Below, one piece after another: positions 1 through 6,064 of a stretch of DNA of 9,445 nt (the stretch's first letter is position 1; each line of letters begins with the position of its first letter). The DNA comes from Ktedonobacterales bacterium (lineage in GTDB: Bacteria; Chloroflexota; Ktedonobacteria; Ktedonobacterales; JADMIN01). Both the position numbers and the translations under genes were made by a program. The stretch spans positions 1 to 9,445 of the forward strand of contig JAICKD010000073.1 of assembly GCA_025928125.1 (NCBI GenBank), written 5' to 3'. The notes below the pieces were generated by a model that ran no database searches, was not told the DNA's origin, and saw only the letters and a program-made list of their open reading frames with translations.

Positions 1-1
1 C

Positions 2-523
2 ACCTTCAATGGGCTGGCGCTGGCGGCATATCATGCCCTCAGCAGCGGCGCGAACTCGGTGCTCATCCTCGATCTGGACGCCCACTGTGGCGGCGGCACC
101 CACTCACTGGTGGCGCAGGAGCCGCGCATTCGCCACGCCGATATCGCCGTCAATTCGTTCGACTATTACACGCCCACGGCAGAGAACAGCTTCGAGATGG
201 TCACCGACGCGGCGCGCTACCTGCCCGCCGTCCGCGAGTTGCTAGAACGCCTGGAAAACGGCGGCAGCTACGACCTCTGCCTCTACAACGCGGGCATGGA
301 TCCGCATGAGGACAGTGCCGAGGGTGGCCTGGCAGGCATCACCGAGGAGACGCTGGCCGAGCGCGAGCGGCTGGTCTTCGCGTGGTGTCGCGCGCACTCG
401 ATCCCGGTGGCGTTCGTGCTGGCGGGTGGCTACGTCAGCCCCCGACTCCCGCAAGAGCGGCTGGTGGCGCTGCACCGCCTGACGGTGGAGACGGCCACGA
501 CTATGGCGACTGGCGGCTCATGA
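2..523 (+). CDS. Histone deacetylase-family amidohydrolase (C-terminal part)
   Basis: The frame is open from base 2 to a TGA at 521-523; the start lies upstream of the window. About 173 residues remain of a family usually 300-370 long. Seen: the zinc-site motif DLDAH (D26 and H28 of the partial protein, near base 80), then GGGT; the third metal-ligand region NAGMDPHED with D100; a GGL.GIT stretch; and AGGY near the end, where family members have GGGY with the catalytic tyrosine. These are the hallmarks of the arginase/deacetylase-fold HDAC, AcuC and acetylpolyamine amidohydrolase family, which removes acetyl groups from lysine or polyamines in the cytoplasm. The usual HH/HQ-G-(N/D)-G-T loop reads HCGGGT here, which hints at a divergent subgroup. 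The true substrate cannot be read from this fragment. The next gene (aroE) is 161 bases away across a palindrome array, so a shared operon is uncertain. Confidence 0.8.
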   Translation, partial: TFNGLALAAYHALSSGANSVLILDLDAHCGGGTHSLVAQEPRIRHADIAVNSFDYYTPTAENSFEMVTDAARYLPAVRELLERLENGGSYDLCLYNAGMDPHEDSAEGGLAGITEETLAERERLVFAWCRAHSIPVAFVLAGGYVSPRLPQERLVALHRLTVETATTMATGGS

Positions 524-524
524 T

Positions 525-646
525 GTGGTATACCACTCTCGGCCTTGAAAGGCCGGAGTACCGACGATGCTGGGCGTAAACGCCCAACAGACGAGCGGGC
601 CATTCATGGCCTCTCTGGTTTACTCCGGCCATTTATGGCCGAGAGT
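525..646. repeat. Array of five perfect short palindromes, nested within a larger inverted repeat
   Basis: Directly after the stop codon of the deacetylase-like gene lie five palindromes. They are GTGGTATACCAC (525-536), GGCCTTGAAAGGCC (541-554), TGGGCGTAAACGCCCA (571-586), GGCCATTCATGGCC (598-611) and GGCCATTTATGGCC (627-640). The last four each have 6-7 bp arms around a two-base centre, with centres 26-31 bases apart. In addition, 535-560 and 621-646 are inverted copies of each other: ACTCTCGGCC pairs with GGCCGAGAGT and GGCCGGAGTA with TACTCCGGCC, about 23 of 26 positions overall. As RNA it could fold either as four small hairpins or as one long arm. It may be a remnant of an IS200/IS605-like or other palindrome-ended element, a structured RNA, or a bidirectional terminator. 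No transposase is present. Confidence 0.75.
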
Positions 647-684
647 ACGAACCTTGCCCTCGTTCCGGTGATTGGGGGTTAGCA

Positions 685-1527
685 ATGCGCCGCGTTGGGC
701 TGATCGGCTACCCCGTTGGCCACTCGCGCTCGCCCGCGATGCAGCAGGCCGCGTTCGACGCGCTGGGTATTCCCGCCCAGTACGTGCTCTGGGAGACGCC
801 GCCGGAGACGCTGGCCGAGCGGATCGTCAGCCTGCGCGCGCCGGATGTGCTGGGCGCGAACGTCACCATCCCGCATAAGACGGCCGTCGTGCCGCTGCTG
901 GATGCGCTGACGTCGAGCGCACTACAAGCCGGGGGCGCGGTCAACACCATTGTGCGTGGTGCGGATGGCCGCCTGACCGGCCACAATACCGACGTGACCG
1001 GCGTGCTGCGGGTGCTGGACGCGCATGGAGCGGGAGATGCGGGGCAATCGGCGCTGGTGTTGGGGGCGGGTGGCGCGGCGCGAGCGGCTTGGGCGGCGGC
1101 CCACGAGCGGGGGATGACGCTGCGGGTGACGGCGCGGCATCCGTCGGCGGCGCGGGAGGCGCTGAGCGCGCTCGGACTCTCCGAAGCGGAAACGATTGCC
1201 CTGGACGCGCCCGACGAGCTGGCGGAGGCGCTGGCCGCGAGCAGCGTCCTCATCAACGCCACGCCCGTTGGTATGGGCGATCCGCTGGCGTCGCCGCTGC
1301 CCGCTGAATTGCTGGCGCATCTGCCACCATCCGCGCTGGTCTTGGATATGGTCTACGCGCCACCTGAGACGGCGCTGCTGCGGGCGGCGCGGGCGCGCGG
1401 ACTGCGTGTGGCGGCGGGACTGGAGATGCTGCTAGAGCAGGGCGCGGCGGCGTTTGAGCTATGGACGGGGTTGCCCGCACCTGTCGCGGTGATGAGGGCG
1501 GCGCTCGCGGCGCATGACGCGGAATAG
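685..1527 (+). CDS. aroE: Shikimate dehydrogenase (NADP-dependent)
   Basis: 280 residues, full family length. AroE reduces 3-dehydroshikimate to shikimate with NADPH, the fourth step of the shikimate pathway to aromatic amino acids, in the cytoplasm. Seen: the N-terminal substrate motif GHSRSP (12-17) with both serines; NVTIPHK (59-65) with the catalytic Lys65; GAVNT (84-88); GHNTD (99-103) with the catalytic Asp103; the nucleotide-binding glycine loop GAGGAAR (127-133); NATPVGM (191-197); DMVYAPPET (221-229); and the C-terminal GLEMLLEQG (245-253) with the conserved Gln252. The ATG at 685 is preceded by a purine-rich GGGGG (674-678) at suitable distance, and the protein begins exactly where the family does. 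All key residues are intact, so it should be active. It stands between the palindrome array and a convergent gene; no clear promoter of its own is visible. Confidence 0.97.
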   Translation: MRRVGLIGYPVGHSRSPAMQQAAFDALGIPAQYVLWETPPETLAERIVSLRAPDVLGANVTIPHKTAVVPLLDALTSSALQAGGAVNTIVRGADGRLTGHNTDVTGVLRVLDAHGAGDAGQSALVLGAGGAARAAWAAAHERGMTLRVTARHPSAAREALSALGLSEAETIALDAPDELAEALAASSVLINATPVGMGDPLASPLPAELLAHLPPSALVLDMVYAPPETALLRAARARGLRVAAGLEMLLEQGAAAFELWTGLPAPVAVMRAALAAHDAE

Positions 1528-1552
1528 AGGCGAAACGGGGAAAGAACGACAT

Positions 1553-1580
1553 GCCAGGCGTCAGGGGGACGACGCCCGGC
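1553..1580 (+). terminator. Candidate hairpin downstream of aroE
   Basis: A 10-bp stem with one A-C mismatch (GCCAGGCGTC at 1553-1562, GACGCCCGGC at 1571-1580) closes an 8-base loop 26 bases after the aroE stop. No run of T follows, so it is not a classical Rho-independent terminator. It lies between the converging aroE and the sigma-like gene and could end either transcript or protect a 3' end. Confidence 0.4.
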
Positions 1581-1638
1581 TATCGGCTGTATGAAGGTTG
1601 TTCTACTGTTGGTGGCACTACGCGCGTTTCCTAACACT

Positions 1639-2070
1639 TCATAATTCGGCAAGGATGTCGAGCGCCTCAACCTGATCGCGCTCGAGTGTCTTGATGCTGA
1701 TGTTATGCAGATACTCGCAGACACGCTGCCGCGGCCAGCGCTCTTCCAGCGCCAGGCGCACGATCTGCCGCTGGCGCGGGCGCAGGCGGTCAATCGCTGT
1801 CGAAAGCTGCGCGCGGGTGAGCAGCCGCTGCTCGCCATCGGACCGGACGATTACCAGCGTCGTCTCGGTCTCCGAACGCGGCACCGCCCGCAGAAACTCG
1901 CGGATGATCTGCCGTGTATATGCCCGCTGCTGCCAGTCGGCGGAGGTTACATCCCCCAGTTCGGTATCAAGCTCGCCCTCAATCTCGGCGTCGGGCAGCT
2001 GCGGCCTGGCATAGCCGCTCTGGCTGGTCCACCCCGCCTGTACATACCCCTGTCCATTGCGATTCATCAT
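1639..2070 (-). CDS. Small protein with sigma-70 region-4-like helix-turn-helix
   Basis: 143 residues from the ATG at 2070. A GTG 23 codons upstream is also in frame, but only the ATG has a good ribosome site (AGAAGGGGG ending 6 bases before it). The N-terminal 25 residues are Q/G/S-rich and look disordered; an acidic stretch (EIEGELDTELGD) follows. The last ~48 residues (96-143) read LRPRQRQIVRLALEE...ISIKTLERDQVEALDIL, matching the pattern of sigma region 4: a Pro-Arg-x-Arg helix start, a recognition helix and a final Ala-Leu-x-Leu helix. Region 2, needed to bind core polymerase and melt DNA, is absent, so it is unlikely to be a complete sigma factor. It may be a DNA-binding regulator or sigma-like accessory protein. 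It has its own promoter and shares an operator-like palindrome with the next gene upstream. Targets are unknown. Confidence 0.7.
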   Translation of the reverse strand: MMNRNGQGYVQAGWTSQSGYARPQLPDAEIEGELDTELGDVTSADWQQRAYTRQIIREFLRAVPRSETETTLVIVRSDGEQRLLTRAQLSTAIDRLRPRQRQIVRLALEERWPRQRVCEYLHNISIKTLERDQVEALDILAEL

Positions 2071-2167
2071 CGTCGTCCCCCTTCTCGTACCACTACCACT
2101 GAACCCTGTTCCATTCCTGAGAAGGTATGCAGCGCGCACGCGGGTAGAGAGCAGGCTGCATCCTGTC

Positions 2168-2191
2168 TTCTAGATTAGAACAAATTTTCTA
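2168..2191. promoter_or_regulatory. TTCTA/TAGAA operator-like repeats over the -10 and spacer
   Basis: TTCTA-GAT-TAGAA (2168-2180) is a perfect 5-3-5 palindrome covering the -10 element. A further TTCTA at 2187-2191 forms a second inverted pair with TAGAA across 6 bases. A protein bound here would block polymerase, so this is a plausible repressor site. The binding protein is unknown; the gene product itself (a helix-turn-helix protein) is one candidate for autoregulation. Confidence 0.45.
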
Positions 2192-2200
2192 AATCGTCAA
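2172..2200 (-). promoter_or_regulatory. Sigma-A-type promoter of the sigma-region-4-like gene
   Basis: On the minus strand TTGACG (2200-2195) is followed after exactly 17 bases by TAATCT (2177-2172), within an AT-rich island that stands out from the GC-rich surroundings. TCTAAT, two bases upstream, is an alternative -10 closer to consensus but with a 15-base spacer. Transcription would start near 2165, giving a leader of about 95 bases before the ATG at 2070. Confidence 0.6.
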
Positions 2201-2209
2201 TAGCCTATT
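2199..2209. promoter_or_regulatory. AATAGCCTATT palindrome beside the -35
   Basis: A perfect 5-1-5 palindrome overlaps the last two bases of the -35 of the sigma-like gene. The same AATAGnCTATT core recurs at 2828-2838 in front of the membrane-protein gene, so both may be sites for one regulator. Confidence 0.45.
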
Positions 2210-2270
2210 TGGTGCGGAAGGGATGGAATGTCGGGATATGGGGGCGCTTTTCCGTCCGCTTTCGCCTGAG

Positions 2271-2298
2271 CTACCGTGTGCTATCGTCTCCTACCGTG
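2271..2298. repeat. Three direct repeats with a 10-base period
   Basis: CTACCGTG (2271-2278), CTATCGTC (2281-2288) and CTACCGTG (2291-2298) follow one another at exact 10-base steps, one DNA turn each. They overlap the stop codon of the membrane-protein gene (CTA at 2291-2293 on this strand). They could be stacked protein sites or simple slippage duplication. Confidence 0.5.
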
Positions 2299-2773
2299 CT
2301 GGTGAGGCCCGCCAGTCGCGAATCAGGATGTAGAGGCCCAGCACGGCGGCGGCGGAGATCAGGATGGTGGCGGGGGCAAGGTAGAAGCCAGCGCCCGAGA
2401 TGGCGGGGACGGTGATCGCGATGACGAGGAAGGCGCAGGTTACCAGCACGCCACAGGCGACGCTACGATTGGATGGCTCTGCCGTGTGGTGTTGCCACCA
2501 CGCGGAGAGCGTCGCCGCCAGGAACAGCACGACGACGGTGCTGAGCACGAAGGCGACGCGAGCTGACTGCTGCGCGAACTCCAGGGAACTGGGCGCGATG
2601 GGCTTGCAGAGCACCGCCTGATTGGAGACGCCATAGCAAATCTCATGGGCGCCAAAGAGGCTGATGAGTAGGTAGGCGCTGGCCAGCAGGCAGAGGACGA
2701 ACGAGACAAGGGCCAGAATGGTCTGGGTACGGGCGATAGGCTCTAACTGGCTCAGGGAGCGAAGCTGTTTCAA
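2291..2773 (-). CDS. Four-helix integral membrane protein, function unknown
   Basis: 160 residues. Not recognised as a named family. Seen: a short basic/polar N-terminus, then hydrophobic segments at about 18-40, 71-93, 104-126 and 129-150, and a short Arg-rich C-terminus. The extracytoplasmic-sized loop between helices 1 and 2 carries two cysteines (45 and 55) that could form a disulfide. The start is TTG at 2773: no methionine occurs anywhere else in the frame, and GAGAGGG (2781-2787) lies 7 bases upstream as a clear ribosome site. It lies 226 bases downstream of the DUF262-DUF1524 gene on the same strand, with its own candidate promoter and palindrome, so it is probably a separate transcript. 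Confidence 0.7.
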   Translation of the reverse strand: MKQLRSLSQLEPIARTQTILALVSFVLCLLASAYLLISLFGAHEICYGVSNQAVLCKPIAPSSLEFAQQSARVAFVLSTVVVLFLAATLSAWWQHHTAEPSNRSVACGVLVTCAFLVIAITVPAISGAGFYLAPATILISAAAVLGLYILIRDWRASPAR

Positions 2774-2826
2774 CGGGCAACCCTCTCAGGGAAATCATAG
2801 GCATCACGACACACACACATCGGCGA

Positions 2827-2851
2827 GAATAGTCTATTCAGAAAAAGTATA
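2827..2851 (-). promoter_or_regulatory. Candidate -10 with adjacent GAATAGTCTATTC operator-like palindrome
   Basis: On the minus strand TATACT (2851-2846) is a good -10; the matching -35 position (TGCGTA, 2874-2869) is poor, which would suit activator control. Just downstream, about where transcription would begin, lies a perfect 6-1-6 palindrome GAATAGTCTATTC (2827-2839). Its core AATAGnCTATT equals the palindrome beside the promoter of the sigma-like gene. A leader of roughly 65 bases to the TTG start would result. Confidence 0.45.
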
Positions 2852-2993
2852 ACGCGCCCGCGAGCCACTACGCAGCAACCGCCAATGTTTCCCCAACTCG
2901 TTCTTCCGTGGCTATTCGAGGCGAGTATACATGTGCGGAGGTCTCTTAGTACGGTCAGGAGCGCAGATAGAGCCTGCTAAAGACGTGCGCTTT

Positions 2994-3010
2994 GGCGCCT
3001 CACAGGCGCC
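2994..3010 (-). terminator. Perfect hairpin across the stop codon of the DUF262-DUF1524 gene
   Basis: GGCGCCT-CAC-AGGCGCC is a 7-bp perfect stem with a 3-base loop, and the TGA stop (3002-3000) sits within it. No T-run follows on the minus strand, so termination would have to be Rho-assisted; it may instead protect the 3' end. Confidence 0.4.
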
Positions 3011-4694
3011 AGAGTTTCCGCAGGTGAGCGATAAGCTCGTTCTGGCGACGCTCGACGACCTCCGGCGTCCATTCGTGCTCCTGAAGTACCTGGGTGGTCA
3101 GCACGAATGGTGAGATGCCGTCTTTCGTGGCGAAATACGACCGTTTCTTGGTGGCAAAGTCGTAATTATACGCCAGGCGATTCTTCGTTCGGGTCAGCAG
3201 GGCAAGGTTGCCCAGGCGATGTACCCAGCGCGAGCGCTCGGCCTCGCTCGGGAACCAGCGCATCCACTCGCTGCCCCGCGAGGGATTGCGCGGGAGTACA
3301 TGCTCCACGGTGATGATCTTGTGGTCATAGACAGCGCCGGATTCCGCGAGGTTACTATCGAGCCGCTGCAGCACATAGTTTCGTGGCGTCGCCGCCATCA
3401 GGTAGAAGTCGCCGCTGAGAGCGCCGACCGTTTCGTCTCGCTCTTGTTGCGTAAGCTGAATGCGAGATCCCGCCTTTGAGAGGTCCTCACCTTGTTCAAT
3501 GGCGTGCAGCAATTGATTGTAGCGCGGCGCGCGCCGGTGCGCATACTGTCGGCGAATCATCAGCGAGGCGGCAAGACGCTCCAGTTCCGTCAGGAAACGC
3601 ACGAGACGCGCGGGCTGATTGTGATAGCGGCTCAGATAGCGAATGGCGGGTGGCGCCCAGTCCGCGTTGTCTATCCTATTCAGCCATTGGAGGAGCATGT
3701 TGACACGGTCGGCCACTTCGCTTTCAGCATGCTCGTAGGTTGCCGTCTTCACGATGCTGTAGGCTGATCCGAGCGGCAGGATGACGTCGTCAATGAGGTG
3801 CTGCGCATCTTGTGCCGTCGGCACAACGTACTCGCGGAACTCATCTATGATGCTGGACCGCGCTTGCGCCTTCCGGTACATTGCGCGCAGATGACCAAAG
3901 AAGTCGCTGAAGTCGTTGGCGCCGAGTTTCTCCTCAAGGTCTTCCCACCTCTCGGTGTACTCCTGTTGGACGCCCTGTGGTATTTGTCCGATCACCTCTG
4001 CTTTTAGAATGTCCGCAGTCGTCAGGTTGAGACCGCGGTTATTCAGAACGGAGAAGATGCGATACGCCGAGTCGAGATCGGGAGTCGTTACGACGATCAG
4101 CAGACAACGCAGAATGATGAATTGCGCGAGGCGCAGACGGTGGTCCTGGGAGAGCTTTGAGACTTCGCGCAGGTACAGAAGTGTGTTATCGCGCATGTTG
4201 CGCTGGCTCTCGCTGAGGTCTACGTGAACTTGTCCTTTGAGCCGTTCGACACCACCCTCGCTCTGGACGTACTGCTGAAAGAAACTCACGTCCCGCTTCT
4301 TGGGGAAAAGACGGTAACGAGCGGGGATGTTGTTCAGTGGATCAGCTGGCGCATGGATGCGGTACGTGATGCTCTCGGCAAACTCGGTCGCAACCAGGGA
4401 GCGGAGGACGGCAAGCAGAATGGTGAGCGTGATGAGGCGCTGTTGACCGTCCACAATCTGTGCATCAGGTCGGTCACCTTTGATGAGCACGATGTTGCCA
4501 AGGAAGTAGGGGTTGAGCTCGTCAACGTTTTCATCTGAGTTGCCCAGATAATCCAAGAGGTCTTCGAGCAACTCACCAGCCTGCTCGTTGGTCCAGGCGT
4601 ACGTGCGTTGGTACGGGGGTACGACGAAAGCATAGCGCTCGCTGAATACCTCACCGACAGGGTGTTGCTCGCCACGGATTTCAACGCGCGCCAT
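3000..4694 (-). CDS. DUF262-DUF1524 protein, GmrSD/SspE-type restriction nuclease
   Basis: 564 residues, apparently intact. N-terminal DUF262 (ParB/sulfiredoxin-like NTPase): PPYQRTYAW (26-34) and IVDGQQR (80-86), the signature nucleotide-site motif. The middle is a long helical region. The C-terminal DUF1524 HNH-type nuclease shows H465 in EHVLPRNP, LGNLALL (494-500), N505 and the F-x-x-K-K-R run (513-518). In characterised relatives (GmrSD, SspE, BrxU) the DUF262 part senses modified DNA using NTP and the DUF1524 part cuts, giving phage defence. At 564 residues it is shorter than those enzymes, so its modification-sensing part may differ. No dnd/ssp, BREX or methyltransferase gene lies within the window, so it may work alone as a type IV-like system. 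The ATG at 4694 has AAAGGG 9 bases upstream. By eye the gene is less GC-rich than aroE, consistent with acquisition by transfer. Confidence 0.85.
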   Translation of the reverse strand: MARVEIRGEQHPVGEVFSERYAFVVPPYQRTYAWTNEQAGELLEDLLDYLGNSDENVDELNPYFLGNIVLIKGDRPDAQIVDGQQRLITLTILLAVLRSLVATEFAESITYRIHAPADPLNNIPARYRLFPKKRDVSFFQQYVQSEGGVERLKGQVHVDLSESQRNMRDNTLLYLREVSKLSQDHRLRLAQFIILRCLLIVVTTPDLDSAYRIFSVLNNRGLNLTTADILKAEVIGQIPQGVQQEYTERWEDLEEKLGANDFSDFFGHLRAMYRKAQARSSIIDEFREYVVPTAQDAQHLIDDVILPLGSAYSIVKTATYEHAESEVADRVNMLLQWLNRIDNADWAPPAIRYLSRYHNQPARLVRFLTELERLAASLMIRRQYAHRRAPRYNQLLHAIEQGEDLSKAGSRIQLTQQERDETVGALSGDFYLMAATPRNYVLQRLDSNLAESGAVYDHKIITVEHVLPRNPSRGSEWMRWFPSEAERSRWVHRLGNLALLTRTKNRLAYNYDFATKKRSYFATKDGISPFVLTTQVLQEHEWTPEVVERRQNELIAHLRKLWRL

Positions 4695-4773
4695 GTATCC
4701 GTACCCTTTCTGTCACTACTCGTATGGACAACGTCGCCGAGCGATTCCACCACCACACCGGGAAGGTGGCTCT

Positions 4774-4802
4774 AGTGTAACAGATGAGGTAGCAGGTTGC
4801 AT
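4774..4802 (-). promoter_or_regulatory. Weak candidate promoter for the DUF262-DUF1524 gene
   Basis: On the minus strand TACACT (4779-4774) lies 17 bases after ATGCAA (4802-4797). The -10 is fair and the -35 matches only half of the consensus. It sits after the preceding terminator hairpin and about 80 bases before the ATG, which is a reasonable place. Confidence 0.3.
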
Positions 4803-4820
4803 CCAGCGCCGACCAATAAG

Positions 4821-4849
4821 CAGCCCCTCCCATGTTCAGAGAGGGGCTG
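4821..4849 (-). terminator. Strong hairpin downstream of ilvE
   Basis: CAGCCCCTC (4821-4829) pairs perfectly with GAGGGGCTG (4841-4849) around an 11-base loop, 34 bases after the ilvE stop. On the minus strand it is followed by CTTATTGG, a mild T-rich tail. It probably separates ilvE from the DUF262-DUF1524 gene. Confidence 0.65.
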
Positions 4850-4883
4850 TACGAGCGTGCCGGGTAGTGCCAGTTATGCCTGG

Positions 4884-5963
4884 CTAGCGGGTGCGCGCCT
4901 TGCCGCCGCTGCGCGTTTTGGCGTGTCCGTTCGTGTGACCGTTATGCGCACTGTTCCCGTTGTGGCCGTTGCTGGCGGCTTTGCCCGCGGTGACCGCGTG
5001 ATCCGCCTTAGTATGGCTCTTCGCATAGACCGGGGTGAGCCAGTCGCGGTACTCCGGGCGCATGCCGCGCACCACCTCGTGATACGTCTGCTGCAGCGTC
5101 TCGGTTAGCGCGCCGATCTTGCCGGTTCCCACGGGGCGATGGTCCACCTCGATGACCGGGCAAATCTGGGCGCCGGTCCCGGTGAGGAAGATTTCATCAG
5201 CCACATACAGCTCGGTGCGGTCGATCTGACGCTCGCGGGTGATGCAGTCCAGTTCGCGGCGAGCAAGCTGCATGATGGTCTCGCGGGTGATGCCCAGCAG
5301 GATATTCTCGGAGGCCGATGGCGTCACCAGCTCGCCGTTGACCAGCATGAAGATGTTTTCGGCGCTGCCCTCGCTGACATGGCCCTCGCTGGTCAGCATG
5401 ATGGCCTCGTCGAAGCCGTTCATCAGCGCCTCAGACTTGGCGAAGGCGCTATTGACATAGGCGCCGGAAATCTTGGCGCGCGCCGGTATCATGTTGTCGT
5501 CCACCCGCCGCCACGACGAGACGCCGCAGCGCAGGCCAGTGGTGGCGACGTAGTCACCCATCGGCACGGTGTAGATGAGAAAGGCGTCGTCCAGGTCGTT
5601 GAGCCGGACACCGATGATCTCGTTGGCCTTATAGGCGAACGGGCGAATGTAGCAGTTCTCGCGCAGATTGTTGCGGCGCACCAGGTCGATGGTAATCGCG
5701 ATGAGCTCGTCGACGCTATAGGGAAGCTCGATATTGACGATGCGGCAGGAGCGGTGCAGACGCTCGTAATGCTCGCGCAACCGGAAGATATAGAGTTCCT
5801 CGGCCTGGTCGTTCCAATAGGCACGGATTCCCTCGAAGCAGCCAGTGCCATACGAGAGCGCATGGCTCATGACGCCGACATGCGCCTCATTGGCGGCCAC
5901 AAACGCGCCATTCATGAAGACCGTCATATCGGTCCGCTGGGAAAGAGGAATAGACACGCTCAC
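4884..5963 (-). CDS. ilvE: Branched-chain amino acid aminotransferase with extended C-terminal tail
   Basis: 359 residues. A fold-type IV PLP enzyme of the cytoplasm that exchanges amino groups between leucine, isoleucine or valine and 2-oxoglutarate, the last step of their synthesis. Seen: HALSYGTGCFEGIRAY (34-49); FRLREHYERLHRS (60-72); the catalytic Lys164 in AKISGAYVNS; Glu198 in HVSEGSAENIF (195-205), which binds the PLP ring nitrogen; LGITR (223-227); and TGTGAQ (261-266) for the phosphate. Lys164 and Glu198 keep the same spacing as Lys159 and Glu193 of E. coli IlvE. The core ends near 315; residues 317-359 form an H/N/G/K-rich tail absent from the ~309-residue E. coli enzyme. GTG at 5963 is used as the start; AGGAGG lies only 3 bases before it and 9 before the in-frame GTG at 5957, which could equally be the start. 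A promoter lies at 6065-6094. Confidence 0.95.
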   Translation of the reverse strand: MSVSIPLSQRTDMTVFMNGAFVAANEAHVGVMSHALSYGTGCFEGIRAYWNDQAEELYIFRLREHYERLHRSCRIVNIELPYSVDELIAITIDLVRRNNLRENCYIRPFAYKANEIIGVRLNDLDDAFLIYTVPMGDYVATTGLRCGVSSWRRVDDNMIPARAKISGAYVNSAFAKSEALMNGFDEAIMLTSEGHVSEGSAENIFMLVNGELVTPSASENILLGITRETIMQLARRELDCITRERQIDRTELYVADEIFLTGTGAQICPVIEVDHRPVGTGKIGALTETLQQTYHEVVRGMRPEYRDWLTPVYAKSHTKADHAVTAGKAASNGHNGNSAHNGHTNGHAKTRSGGKARTR

Positions 5964-5976
5964 TCGCCTCCTCTGC

Positions 5977-6027
5977 TGCGGCCTCGTTGCCGCATCAATA
6001 TGTTCAGACCGCTACGCCAGATAGCGG
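5977..6027 (-). other. Two hairpins in the ilvE leader
   Basis: In the ~95-base leader, CCGCTA/TAGCGG (6009-6014 with 6022-6027) and TGCGGC/GCCGCA (5977-5982 with 5989-5994) each form a 6-bp perfect stem. The second ends shortly before the AGGAGG ribosome site and could affect access to it. No T-run follows either, so classical transcription attenuation is not shown. Confidence 0.4.
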
Positions 6028-6064
6028 CCAGCCCCATTTCACGCGAATCGTGGCGAACACGCGC

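Noticed and set aside
1705..2178. 157-codon plus-strand frame opposite the sigma-like gene
   Set aside because: The minus strand has a promoter, ribosome site and recognisable HTH; the plus-strand product is Pro/Arg-rich with no motif.
2808..2819. Short AC dinucleotide run in the membrane-protein leader
   Set aside because: About five to six units only; no evidence for phase variation or function.
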